64,000 nucleotides of DNA from a virus. Below are positions 34,843-43,220 of the stretch, in pieces. The position numbers and the translations under genes are program-made. The notes under the pieces are model-generated. The model was not told where the DNA came from and searched no databases. It saw nothing but the letters and a program-made list of their open reading frames with translations. The DNA lies in the IMG/VR virus record IMGVR_UViG_3300028384_001275, positions 1 to 64,000 of that record; one strand, given 5' to 3'. Every line of letters starts with the position of its first letter. The stretch's first letter is position 1.

Positions 34843-35652
34843 ATGTCACAGATTAAAGTATCTTCAATTAGGGATCTTACTGACGCTGCTGGTTTTACTC
34901 TGGCATCTGGTAAGATTATTACTGTAGGCACACTGACAGTTTCTAATATCACTATTAATGGTGATATTTTTGGTGGGTCTTCCTATATTATTCCTGAGCA
35001 ATCTGGTAACGCTGGTAAACTCCTGAGATCTACAGGTAGTGGTCTTGAGTGGGCTGAAGGTGCTGGGGCTGCTGGTATTAGATCCATGCAAGTGTGGACA
35101 TCTAATGGCACCTGGACACGCCCCACTGGTGTTAAATCTATTATTGTAACAGTTGTTGGTGCTGGTGGAGGTGGATCTGGTCACTGTGAATCTGGCGGTG
35201 CTGGTGGTATGGCTGAGCGTGTAGTTGATGTTACTAATGTTTCATCAGTTTCGGTAACCGTAGGTAATCCTGGTGGAGGCACTAATTACTCTGGTTGTGG
35301 TGGAAACGGAGGTACAACATCTTTCGGGTCCTATTGCTCAGCATCTGGCGGATATGGTGCTAACTGCCGCACACAACATGCTGGAGGTATCGGCGGCAAC
35401 GGATCTGGTGGTAGTGTTAATGTATACGGTGGTGGTGGTAATGGTCATGGATCTCACTATTCCTACGGAAATAATGTAGGGGGTAAGTCTTACATGGGTG
35501 GTTCTCAAGCATCGTCACATAGTCAGAATAACTATGCACATAGACACCAAAATCATTGTGCTTGGGGTGCTGGTGGCAACGGTGCTAAGCATGGTAACCG
35601 TGGTGCTAGAGGACGCGAAGGTGTAGTTGTCGTCCAAGAATTTTTCGGTTGA
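34843..35652 (+). CDS. Glycine-rich tail fibre adhesin, paralog 2 of 3
   Basis: A 269-residue paralog of the preceding gene with the same order of blocks: MSQIKVSSIRDLTDAAGFT, QVWTSNGTWTRPTGVKS, CESGGAGG, TNYSGCGGNGG, YGGGGNGHGSHYSYG, HRHQNHCAWGAGGNGA, RGREGVVVVQEFFG. Differences from paralog 1 cluster in the middle attachment region and in the distal glycine-rich loops (for example NNVGGKSYMGG versus NHTAGPSYWGG), as expected for receptor-binding variants. Confidence 0.75.
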   Translation: MSQIKVSSIRDLTDAAGFTLASGKIITVGTLTVSNITINGDIFGGSSYIIPEQSGNAGKLLRSTGSGLEWAEGAGAAGIRSMQVWTSNGTWTRPTGVKSIIVTVVGAGGGGSGHCESGGAGGMAERVVDVTNVSSVSVTVGNPGGGTNYSGCGGNGGTTSFGSYCSASGGYGANCRTQHAGGIGGNGSGGSVNVYGGGGNGHGSHYSYGNNVGGKSYMGGSQASSHSQNNYAHRHQNHCAWGAGGNGAKHGNRGARGREGVVVVQEFFG

Positions 35653-35658
35653 TAAATA
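35651..35658 (+). promoter_or_regulatory. Late promoter GATAAATA (third adhesin)
   Basis: It overlaps the stop of paralog 2, 20 bases before the paralog 3 ATG. Confidence 0.65.
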
Positions 35659-35678
35659 ACTAAACAAGGGCATAAGAC

Positions 35679-36488
35679 ATGAGTGTACTCAAAGTAAGTC
35701 AAGTCAGAGACGTTGCTGGTATTGGTGGATTCAACCTTTCTAGTGGGTCGATTACTTCTGTGGGCACACTTAAAGTGAATAATATTGTTATTAATGGCAA
35801 TATTTCTGGATCTTCAAACTATGTGGTCCCTTCACAATCTGGTCAGTCAGGTAAATATCTGACTACCAATGGATCAACTTTGAGCTGGGGGGAAGTATCC
35901 CAAACATCTGGATTTAGATCTATGCAGGTGTGGACATCTAATGGCACTTGGAATAAACCATCAGGTGTCAAGTCTATTAGAGTGCAGGTAGTTGGTGCTG
36001 GTGGAGGTGGATCGGGTTATTGTGAATCGGGTGGTGCTGGTGGTATGTCTGAACGTGTGATTGATGTTACTAATGTTTCATCGGTCAGTGTCACTATAGG
36101 TAATCCTGGTGGAGGCACTAATTACTCTGGTTGTGGTGGAAATGGTAACACAAGTAGTTTTGGTAGTTATTGCTCAGCATCTGGTGGATATGGTGCTAAT
36201 TGTCGTCAACAACATGCTGGCGGTATTGGTGGCAACGGATCAGGTGGCACTTTGAATGTGTATGGTGGTGGTGGCAATGGTCACGGATCTAACCACTCTT
36301 ATGGTAACTATAGTGCTGGCATGTCTTATATGGGTGGATCACAACCTGGATCCCATAGACAACAAAATTATGCCCACAGACATCAAAACCACGCTGCGTG
36401 GGGTGCTGGTGGCAACGGGGCTAGAAACTCAAACCGTGGTGCCCGTGGTCGCGAAGGTGTCGTAGTTGTATTTGAATACTACGGTTGA
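35679..36488 (+). CDS. Glycine-rich tail fibre adhesin, paralog 3 of 3
   Basis: The third 269-residue paralog: MSVLKVSQVRDVAGIGGFN, QVWTSNGTWNKPSGVKS, CESGGAGG, TNYSGCGGNGN, YGGGGNGHGSNHSYG, HRHQNHAAWGAGGNGA, RGREGVVVVFEYYG. One cysteine of the HRHQNHCAW block is replaced by alanine. Equal length with strong conservation of frame and blocks points to recent duplication and divergence, or to recombination among the copies. Confidence 0.75.
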   Translation: MSVLKVSQVRDVAGIGGFNLSSGSITSVGTLKVNNIVINGNISGSSNYVVPSQSGQSGKYLTTNGSTLSWGEVSQTSGFRSMQVWTSNGTWNKPSGVKSIRVQVVGAGGGGSGYCESGGAGGMSERVIDVTNVSSVSVTIGNPGGGTNYSGCGGNGNTSSFGSYCSASGGYGANCRQQHAGGIGGNGSGGTLNVYGGGGNGHGSNHSYGNYSAGMSYMGGSQPGSHRQQNYAHRHQNHAAWGAGGNGARNSNRGARGREGVVVVFEYYG

Positions 36489-36494
36489 TAAATA
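36487..36494 (+). promoter_or_regulatory. Late promoter GATAAATA
   Basis: It overlaps the stop of adhesin paralog 3 and precedes the 142-residue gene by 24 bases. Confidence 0.65.
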
Positions 36495-36518
36495 ACAACG
36501 AAGGAGATTTTTCTAACA

Positions 36519-36947
36519 ATGGCTAAGTACGCAATCGTTAATGGTGAAAACGGATCTTTTAGTGACATCGTAGATGAAGAAGATAAGTTTGAAATCTATG
36601 AGGGTCCCGATTCTAAAGTCCGCTGGATGGAAGTGCCCGATGACACCACTTATGAGCATCTGATGGTTAATGGTGTTGTTATTCACCATAGTGAGCAAGA
36701 AGATCTTCGTGAAGGTGCTGTTGTTAATCGCATGATTGCTTATGGTGACATCGGTGAGCAAATGGACATGATGTTTAGAGATGCCCGTGATGGCACAACT
36801 ACATGGAAAGATCATATTGCTAATGTGAAAGAAACTACAACTTCACCTGGATCTATTCCTGAATTTGTACCCGATCCTAAAAAGACTCAACTTGAAGGAC
36901 GTATGGCATGGGATCCCTGGGTTGACAACTGGGTAGCACCCGAGTAG
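36519..36947 (+). CDS. Tail-fibre-associated protein of unknown function
   Basis: This 142-residue acidic protein begins MAKYAIVNGENGSFSDIVD. It contains IAYGDIGEQMDMMFRDA followed by GTTTWKDHIANVK, a motif common in small phage proteins encoded next to tail fibre genes. Chaperone or fibre-assembly function is inferred from position only. A Shine-Dalgarno AAGGAG precedes the ATG. The gene ends just before the palindrome at the halogenase start. Confidence 0.65.
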   Translation: MAKYAIVNGENGSFSDIVDEEDKFEIYEGPDSKVRWMEVPDDTTYEHLMVNGVVIHHSEQEDLREGAVVNRMIAYGDIGEQMDMMFRDARDGTTTWKDHIANVKETTTSPGSIPEFVPDPKKTQLEGRMAWDPWVDNWVAPE

Positions 36948-36951
36948 TATA

Positions 36952-36976
36952 CATAATGTAAAGACTTTACATTATG
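36952..36976. promoter_or_regulatory. Perfect 12-bp palindrome over the halogenase start codon
   Basis: CATAATGTAAAG (36952-36963), one A, then CTTTACATTATG (36965-36976) form a perfect inverted repeat. Its last three bases are the halogenase ATG (36974-36976). Either a DNA operator or an RNA hairpin that buries the start codon is possible; a hairpin with a one-base loop would need to open several central pairs. Confidence 0.6.
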
Positions 36977-38596
36977 CGCGTAGAAAGTATTTGCATTGTT
37001 GGTGGTGGAAGCAGCGGATGGATGTCCGCTGCTTTGTTGTCTAAAACCTTTCCAGATATTGAGGTAGCATTAATAGAACCTGAAGACAGTAATCCTATTG
37101 GTGTAGGTGAATCTACATTAGGACACTTCAATCGGTTTCTAGCTAGATTAGACTTGCATGATGAAGATTGGATGCGAGAATGTCAAGCAACCTATAAAAC
37201 TTCTATTGCATTCAAAAACTTTAGAGAGGGTAATGGGGAGAGATTCCAGTATCCTTTCGGTGGATTTGATATGACCGAATTCAAAGATGGAATCATGAGA
37301 TTCTTTGAATTGCAATGTCAATATGGTCAAGAAGAATATCCACCAGAAGAATTTGCCCGTTTTGCCAATCACAACACTTATCTAGCAGAAGAGTGTCGTA
37401 TTACAGACGAAGAGATTCCATTCTCAAATTACAGTTTTAAGAATGACACTGCATATCACTTTGATGCTGCATTATTTGGTCAATATCTAAAGACTAACAT
37501 TGCAATTCCCAATGGTGTAACACACCTGTTGGGTGATGTTGAGAATGTTGTAAAGCGCCCCGATGGATCTATTGAGTCCATTGTGACAACCACAGGTGGT
37601 GTAGTTAGTGCAGATCTATTCGTTGATTGCACAGGATTTAAGTCATTGTTGCTTGAGCAACATATGGGCGTTGAGTTTCATTCTTATAATGATCTTCTCT
37701 TTAATGATAGAGCACTTGCCACTCAAATTCCTTACACTGAGGGTAAGCGTGAGCAACAAATGGAGACCTACACTGATTGTGTAGCTATGGATCATGGTTG
37801 GGTGTGGAATATCCCACTATGGCATCGTGTGGGCACAGGATATGTTTATAGTAGTAAATATACCACTGATGATGATGCTGAGCGAGAGTTTAGAGAATAT
37901 CTATATTTTAGATATGGACCTAAGATTGCTGAAGAAGCATATATGCGACCCATCAAAATTAAGCACGGTAAGCATACGAAAGGGTGGGAGAAAAATGTTG
38001 TTGGTATCGGACTATCTTATGGATTCCTTGAGCCTTTGGAATCTACGGGGTTGATGACAACACACGAAAATCTTATTTACTTGTGTGATACATTACTGCG
38101 TCGTAATAGAATTATTACGAAGATGGATTGTGATAGTTATAATTACACAGTGGATCAGATGATTGAAACTATGAAGAATTTCGTAGCACTTCACTATTCA
38201 TTGAGTAGTCGTGAAGATAATCAATACTGGTCTGATTGTGTTAATAAAATGGAATTTATCAATCCAGTAGATTCACCACTGTCAACAATTCTGGGTCAAA
38301 GTGGTATTGAATCACTAATGAATAGTGTTGAAAATAGTTTCTTTAATGAAGAGAAATTTGCTGGATTCATTTATATCACTGCTGGTCAAGGATACCGTCC
38401 AATCAACCCTGAAATATATAAAGAAAGATCTGACATTGATCGAAAATCTGTCGTTGCAACTATTCGCGAAGAATATATACGACAGAAAAAGTTTATGCTA
38501 CAATGGGCAAGCGAGCAACCTACACATTACCAATATCTTTTGGAGCACATTTATGGGACTGATGAATATCTTCAAGAAAAGGAAACCTTGGGTTAG
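36974..38596 (+). CDS. Flavin-dependent tryptophan halogenase
   Basis: This 540-residue protein has the full signature of the PrnA/RebH family. An FAD-binding GGGSSGWM lies near residue 10, followed by GVGESTLG (43-50) and the catalytic lysine in ATYKTSIAF (Lys75). The family WxWxIP motif is GWVWNIP (Trp276, Trp278, Ile280, Pro281), and FLEPLESTG carries the active-site Glu356-Ser357. Such enzymes chlorinate or brominate tryptophan or tryptophan-like substrates with FADH2, and cyanophages are known to carry them with unknown substrates. It heads an overlapping gene chain of oxygenases. Its start codon lies in a palindrome. Confidence 0.93.
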   Translation: MRVESICIVGGGSSGWMSAALLSKTFPDIEVALIEPEDSNPIGVGESTLGHFNRFLARLDLHDEDWMRECQATYKTSIAFKNFREGNGERFQYPFGGFDMTEFKDGIMRFFELQCQYGQEEYPPEEFARFANHNTYLAEECRITDEEIPFSNYSFKNDTAYHFDAALFGQYLKTNIAIPNGVTHLLGDVENVVKRPDGSIESIVTTTGGVVSADLFVDCTGFKSLLLEQHMGVEFHSYNDLLFNDRALATQIPYTEGKREQQMETYTDCVAMDHGWVWNIPLWHRVGTGYVYSSKYTTDDDAEREFREYLYFRYGPKIAEEAYMRPIKIKHGKHTKGWEKNVVGIGLSYGFLEPLESTGLMTTHENLIYLCDTLLRRNRIITKMDCDSYNYTVDQMIETMKNFVALHYSLSSREDNQYWSDCVNKMEFINPVDSPLSTILGQSGIESLMNSVENSFFNEEKFAGFIYITAGQGYRPINPEIYKERSDIDRKSVVATIREEYIRQKKFMLQWASEQPTHYQYLLEHIYGTDEYLQEKETLG

Positions 38597-39431
38597 ATTT
38601 TATTCTATTGATCCTGGTGTAGCTGATCTTCACCCATGGTTTCCTGCTCGTAAGTTACATCGTAAATGGAGGACTGATGCCCTAAAGGCACAAAATGCTC
38701 CTGAAAAACGCTGCCCTTATAAGAAGGTAGAATCGATGTGGAAAAGAATGTCCGCTGAAATGATGGGTGAGCAAGCAATGCCTGAGATTTATACTCATGG
38801 TGTTACATGTCCTGCCCTCGCATCTGTAATGGATTCGGGATATATTCTTCCTGCTCCAGCTGATATTTTGATTAAAACTGATGGTAGTGGTGTCAACTTT
38901 GAGTGGTTATCTCCAATGTTGTTTCACAACAACAGTCAATATGTAAAGGCACACATTCCCCAACAAACTGAGGGTATGAGAGAGTTAGTCAATCAGCAAG
39001 AAGATGTGCTTGATTGGACTATCAAACTAGAGTTGCCATGGCGGGTCCAGTCTCATCCAGATATTTTATTTTTACAGCAACCTATTCCATATTGGGATGA
39101 AGATAGATTTACACCACCTACAGGTATTGTAGATCCATCATTTTCATATGATATTAATCTTCAACTATTCTGGCATAAAATAGAAGCAGGGGAATACTAT
39201 ATAAAAGCAGGCACACCTTTGTGTCAGTGGATTCCCTTACATCGTGACTTCTTCAAGATGAAAAACTGGGATATTTTCATTGAAACTGCAAATGATCATG
39301 ATATTGAAAACAATAAGATCATGGATTATCAACGAGGCAGAATCTTTATTGAAGGTGACGACTTAAAGGGTAGAATTAAAGTCCAGAGGCAAATACTTGG
39401 ACTAAATAAAAACATCAAGAGGTTTATGTAG
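38553..39431 (+). CDS. Conserved hypothetical protein coupled to the halogenase
   Basis: This 292-residue protein begins MGLMNIFKKRKPWVRFYS. The ATG at 38553 has a GGAG eight bases upstream, although an ATG at 38562 is also possible; it overlaps the halogenase end by 44 bases. Features include ADLHPWFPARKLHRKW, ILPAPADILIKTDGSG, YIKAGTPLCQWIPLH and Trp/Pro-rich beta segments. No family is recognised. Overlap with the halogenase suggests a functional partner, such as a substrate or accessory protein (inference). Confidence 0.7.
   Translation: MGLMNIFKKRKPWVRFYSIDPGVADLHPWFPARKLHRKWRTDALKAQNAPEKRCPYKKVESMWKRMSAEMMGEQAMPEIYTHGVTCPALASVMDSGYILPAPADILIKTDGSGVNFEWLSPMLFHNNSQYVKAHIPQQTEGMRELVNQQEDVLDWTIKLELPWRVQSHPDILFLQQPIPYWDEDRFTPPTGIVDPSFSYDINLQLFWHKIEAGEYYIKAGTPLCQWIPLHRDFFKMKNWDIFIETANDHDIENNKIMDYQRGRIFIEGDDLKGRIKVQRQILGLNKNIKRFM
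39402..39408 (+). promoter_or_regulatory. Late promoter candidate CTAAATA
   Basis: It lies inside the 3' end of the halogenase-coupled gene, 25 bases before the 39433 gene. Confidence 0.4.
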
Positions 39432-39432
39432 T

Positions 39433-39789
39433 ATGTCTGAAAATGTAAAAGAAGTCAACCTGACTGAGGTTGCTGGTGTGAAAACAACTGAAGAGAAACT
39501 TCAAGAAAGCAAAGAGAATGAGGTTACTGATCTTATCTCTTATGACGATCTTGTTTATAATTTCTTGCAACAGTTTGAGGATACTAAAGAGGAGTATAAG
39601 AAACTGCAAGAAGCACTAGACAATATGCACTACACTTCTACAATCACCAAGATTTCACTAGAAGAAATGCAAACGAAGAAAGACCATATGAATAAGCTTG
39701 CGGGTGCTATTGAGGCAATGTATCTGTATAAAAAGCATGTCAATCCCGAGTGCTCCGATAAAGATTTTACTTTTGAAGATGAAGACTAA
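39433..39789 (+). CDS. Small coiled-coil hypothetical protein
   Basis: This 118-residue, highly charged protein has a heptad-like helix around residues 45-95 (EEYKKLQEALDNMH; LEEMQTKKDHMNKLAG). It overlaps the start of the first oxygenase by 11 bases. A scaffold or assembly role is possible but not supported by any family match. Confidence 0.65.
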   Translation: MSENVKEVNLTEVAGVKTTEEKLQESKENEVTDLISYDDLVYNFLQQFEDTKEEYKKLQEALDNMHYTSTITKISLEEMQTKKDHMNKLAGAIEAMYLYKKHVNPECSDKDFTFEDED

Positions 39790-40429
39790 ATTATTATTTC
39801 CCACACCTGTCTGGATTCAAGATGAGTGTGGGATTGATCTTAATAAATTAACTGAATTTTGTTATTTTGTAGAGAAAGAAGATCCAGAAGGAAGACACGC
39901 AACCAATGATGGTGGTTGGCAATCTCATGACTTTGTTGATAGTGTCATGAAAGATAACCCACTATCTGAAATACGTCAAAAAATTTATGAGTTAGCATAT
40001 GCAGCTTGTGATCAATGGGGGTATCAATATTATTCTCTAAAGATGACTAATTTGTGGATTAATATCAATCGCAAAGGTCATTCTAACCTTATGCACACAC
40101 ATCCTGGATGTATTTTGTCGGGAGTTTATTATGCTAAAGTGCCCGAATGTTGTGCTGGAGCACTTTCTTTTGTCCGAGATTTTAGAGAGCAACATCTAAA
40201 AGAATCATGGGGCAATGCTGCTAACTTTTCAAAGTGGGATGAAGACATGAATATGGATGAATATGATGTTTATCCAGAGGCAGATAAGATGGTATTGTTT
40301 CCGTCATGGATGCCACATGTGGTGAGTAGATCTTCATCCGATGGTGATAGAGTATCTCTATCTTTTAATATCCTTGCATTTTCCAATCATTATAATGAAA
40401 TATATCCAACTGGACAACATAATCGGTAA
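39779..40429 (+). CDS. 2OG-Fe(II) oxygenase, TIGR02466-like (first of a run of six)
   Basis: This 216-residue protein begins MKTKLLFPTPVWIQDE, the FPTPVW start typical of TIGR02466 proteins. It has NLMHTHPGCILSGVYYAKVP (His106/His108), LFPSWMPHVV (His180) and RVSLSFN (Arg191), the expected metal and 2-oxoglutarate ligands. Family members hydroxylate unknown substrates and are frequent in T4-like cyanophages. The ATG at 39779 sits in the 3' end of the previous gene. Confidence 0.85.
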   Translation: MKTKLLFPTPVWIQDECGIDLNKLTEFCYFVEKEDPEGRHATNDGGWQSHDFVDSVMKDNPLSEIRQKIYELAYAACDQWGYQYYSLKMTNLWININRKGHSNLMHTHPGCILSGVYYAKVPECCAGALSFVRDFREQHLKESWGNAANFSKWDEDMNMDEYDVYPEADKMVLFPSWMPHVVSRSSSDGDRVSLSFNILAFSNHYNEIYPTGQHNR

Positions 40430-41060
40430 GACACATCTGTCTAGGTTGTTTCATATTTTATCCGCACCTGCTGGTGGATTCCCTTGGTTTTTCCTATCGG
40501 AAGATGTTAGCTATAGCACCAATGATTATACCTTTGGTGATGTGCATATTTTAGATATTCCTGAAAAACAAAAAAGTATTGGTTTCACTCATGTGTTGTT
40601 AGATAGTGATGGAAGTAAGAGTCCTTATTATGAGATCTTTGCAGCACTATTAGATGAAATCCAAGATGCCTTACCTGCCCCTATCGAGTTTTTTCGTGTT
40701 AGACTTGCATTGCAGTTGAATAATGGTATAGACTCACATAATGCAGCACATACTGATAGTGAGAAAGATCATTATGCTGCATTATTTTACTTTCATGATT
40801 CATCTGGAGACACTGTATTCATGGATCAATATGATAATCCCAATGAAGGTACAATTGATGAAAGATGGATGAGAGCGAGGACTCAAAACTACACTATTCA
40901 AAAGAGAGTAACACCCAAAGCGAATAGATTGTTTGTATTTGATGGTCATCAATTTCATTCATCATCCAATCCAACTGACAATAAGTTTCGTATTATTCTG
41001 AATCTCAATTTCACTTCTGATGTCGATCTCTTCGCTGCTGCAAACACTAACAACAACTAA
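40395..41060 (+). CDS. 2OG-Fe(II) oxygenase, prolyl-hydroxylase-like (second)
   Basis: This 221-residue protein has AAHTDSEKDHYAALFYFHD (His119-x-Asp121), FDGHQFHSS (His185 or His188) and Arg199, the P4H-type H-x-D...H...R triad. It begins MKYIQLDNIIG and overlaps the upstream gene by 35 bases. Substrate unknown. It is part of a chain of overlapping oxygenase genes, so all are probably made from one mRNA. Confidence 0.8.
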   Translation: MKYIQLDNIIGKTHLSRLFHILSAPAGGFPWFFLSEDVSYSTNDYTFGDVHILDIPEKQKSIGFTHVLLDSDGSKSPYYEIFAALLDEIQDALPAPIEFFRVRLALQLNNGIDSHNAAHTDSEKDHYAALFYFHDSSGDTVFMDQYDNPNEGTIDERWMRARTQNYTIQKRVTPKANRLFVFDGHQFHSSSNPTDNKFRIILNLNFTSDVDLFAAANTNNN

Positions 41061-41724
41061 AAACTGGGATATTGATGATACTCCCCAATATTGGCAGAAT
41101 ATATGTGATGATCCCAGTGTATTTGCTACATGGAAAGAAGTTGAGTATTGCCTTAATAATCCACAGGTATTTGATATTCAGCTAATTGATTCTAGGACTA
41201 ATCAATACTACGATCTGCAATACTTCCCCAGACACTGGTCTAAACCTTGCCCTGATGTGTCTGATATTATGGATGCTGTCTCCAATGGACATAATATCGT
41301 AATCAATAATTTTAGCTGGGTTAATCACAAAAAACAAATACTATTGGATCAAATTGAGAATACTTTTCATGGTATAACTGCTGACTTTCATGTTTATGCT
41401 GGCATCAAAACTTCAAAGTCATTTAGAATACATGAGGATTATTCTAATAACTTTATTGTCCAAGTGGAAGGAGAAACGCACTGGAAAGTATATAACAATC
41501 GTCGATCATTCTTAAACACACAAATAAATTATATTCTTAATGAGGATGATTTAGATTGTATTATTGATGTTAAAATGCAACCAGGAGATATTCTCTACAT
41601 ACCACAAGGGTGTTATCATTTAGCACAACCACAAGAAAAAAGATTGTCTATTAGTATTCCTATGCAATCTAGATTGGCACACTTAAAAATGACAGATCGT
41701 AAGTATTATGCTCTCCCCAGTTAA
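41020..41724 (+). CDS. JmjC/cupin-type 2OG oxygenase (third)
   Basis: This 234-residue protein has a JmjC/ROXA-like core: FRIHEDYSNNFIVQVEGETHW (His138-x-Asp140), MQPGDILYIPQGCYH (His200), and a following beta strand RLSISI. JmjC-type hydroxylases act on protein side chains (ribosomal Arg or His in bacterial ROXA-like enzymes). It overlaps the previous gene by 41 bases. Confidence 0.82.
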   Translation: MSISSLLQTLTTTKNWDIDDTPQYWQNICDDPSVFATWKEVEYCLNNPQVFDIQLIDSRTNQYYDLQYFPRHWSKPCPDVSDIMDAVSNGHNIVINNFSWVNHKKQILLDQIENTFHGITADFHVYAGIKTSKSFRIHEDYSNNFIVQVEGETHWKVYNNRRSFLNTQINYILNEDDLDCIIDVKMQPGDILYIPQGCYHLAQPQEKRLSISIPMQSRLAHLKMTDRKYYALPS

Positions 41725-42313
41725 TGTATTTCCATACATTTATAAAGCACAGTATGATTTTAATTTTGAATCTATTCAGCATGTAGTAGATCAACATTTA
41801 GATGATGCTCGTGAGCGTGGCAATCCTGTTACCTTAGAAAAGAATGGTGGCGTCACGAGTGTTGTATTGTGCAAGGAGAATCCTCCTCATGGGTGGCCTT
41901 TGTTTGATGATTTTAAGGAGTGGTTGTTTCCTACTGTAGATGAATTGTGGGAAACTTGGAGAATGCAACCATGCTGTAAAACATTATCTGAGTCTTGGAT
42001 TAATGTGCATCCCCCTGGTGCATATACTGCTGAGCATCATCATCAAAATGTCCAAGTTGCTGTATCCTGCTATCTCTCAGTGCCAGAAAATAGCGGTAGG
42101 TTTGTCATACAAAATCCACTAAACATTTATAAGTTGGGTGAACCACTCAACTATCACTATTATGATCAGGAGATGGATTGGATGCCTATTGATGTGCAAA
42201 CGAATGATGTGCTATTCTTCCCAGGTTGGTTAAACCATAAAACTGAAGTCAATAAATCAAACGACAATAGATATATTATGTCAATGAATATCATGGGTAA
42301 TCTTAATGCTTGA
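41708..42313 (+). CDS. 2OG-Fe(II) oxygenase, TIGR02466-like (fourth)
   Basis: This 201-residue protein contains AYTAEHHHQNVQVAVSCYLSV (His110/His112), FFPGWLNHKTE (His177) and RYIMSMNI (Arg188), the ligands of the TIGR02466 group. N-terminus: MLSPVNVFPYIYK. It overlaps its neighbours on both sides. Substrate unknown. Confidence 0.8.
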   Translation: MLSPVNVFPYIYKAQYDFNFESIQHVVDQHLDDARERGNPVTLEKNGGVTSVVLCKENPPHGWPLFDDFKEWLFPTVDELWETWRMQPCCKTLSESWINVHPPGAYTAEHHHQNVQVAVSCYLSVPENSGRFVIQNPLNIYKLGEPLNYHYYDQEMDWMPIDVQTNDVLFFPGWLNHKTEVNKSNDNRYIMSMNIMGNLNA

Positions 42314-43010
42314 AGTCCACGACACTAAAATTGTAAATTGGCAGTTGTTTGAGAAGATTGTGCATCTTCCCTACAAATTCACACGCACTGATGTGCCACC
42401 AACAGAATCACGTCCAGAGATAGATTTCGCTGGTCTTTATTGGACTCATCAGCTATACAATTACTGTCCAGTTTCTGACCCTGACTATTTTCAGAATGCA
42501 GGACTTGATGGTAGTGATGATCCTATGTGGAAAGATATCCTCACCTATCTAGAGGCAACTGTGCCTAGTATGCCCCCTCGGGATAATCTTTATAGTGCAT
42601 ATATTAATGTATTGCGAGAGGGCAACAATCCTGGCATTCATGTTGATGCACCATATTTTGTGCCTGACAATCAAACAGTGCTGTTATATTTGAATCCTGA
42701 TTGGGATCCAGAATGGGGTGGCGAAACTATATTTTTTGATCATGATCTTGACGCAAAAACTCTTGTTGCTCCTCGTGCTGGTCGTATTGTTATCTTTGAT
42801 GGCAGGATCCCCCACACAGGAAGACCACCAACGCCAAAATACAACCACAACAGGTATATTATGGCATTCAAATATATGAATCCAGAAGAGCGAGAGAAAC
42901 TATTTGTTGACTATGAATTGAATAACATGCCACCTGTTGAGGATCGTGGCATCGCGGGTTTTGATTCCCTGACAGTAAAAGAAATCTGGAAAACACTTGA
43001 CAAAATCTAA
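42306..43010 (+). CDS. 2OG-Fe(II) oxygenase, prolyl-hydroxylase-like (fifth)
   Basis: This 234-residue protein contains NPGIHVDAPYFV (His112-x-Asp114), the segment WDPEWGGETIFFD, and FDGRIPHTGRPP (His170) with Arg183. This is the best match in the run to classic 2OG-Fe(II) prolyl-type hydroxylases. A dense aromatic N-terminus precedes the core. Overlaps the upstream gene by 8 bases. Confidence 0.83.
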   Translation: MLEVHDTKIVNWQLFEKIVHLPYKFTRTDVPPTESRPEIDFAGLYWTHQLYNYCPVSDPDYFQNAGLDGSDDPMWKDILTYLEATVPSMPPRDNLYSAYINVLREGNNPGIHVDAPYFVPDNQTVLLYLNPDWDPEWGGETIFFDHDLDAKTLVAPRAGRIVIFDGRIPHTGRPPTPKYNHNRYIMAFKYMNPEEREKLFVDYELNNMPPVEDRGIAGFDSLTVKEIWKTLDKI

Positions 43011-43056
43011 AGAGTGGATATTGTTAAATAGTATTGGACCCTCTAGGGAGGATCAA

Positions 43057-43218
43057 ATGTTCACAGTCAAGTCAGCACTCCTCAATCGTGAGGAAAAAAA
43101 CCTAGTCAGACGTGCCCTCTTTCTTTATCAGAAAGATTGTTATAATCGATATGGTGATCTGACAGACGAGCAACACGAACTAATAGCGGAGATTGCGGAC
43201 AAACTACATTTACGATAA
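43057..43218 (+). CDS. Small hypothetical protein (53 aa)
   Basis: A 53-residue helical protein begins MFTVKSALLNREEKNLVRRAL. I chose the ATG at 43057 because a strong Shine-Dalgarno AGGGAGG precedes it; an upstream TTG is unlikely. Only two bases separate it from the following oxygenase. Confidence 0.65.
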   Translation: MFTVKSALLNREEKNLVRRALFLYQKDCYNRYGDLTDEQHELIAEIADKLHLR

Positions 43219-43220
43219 TT

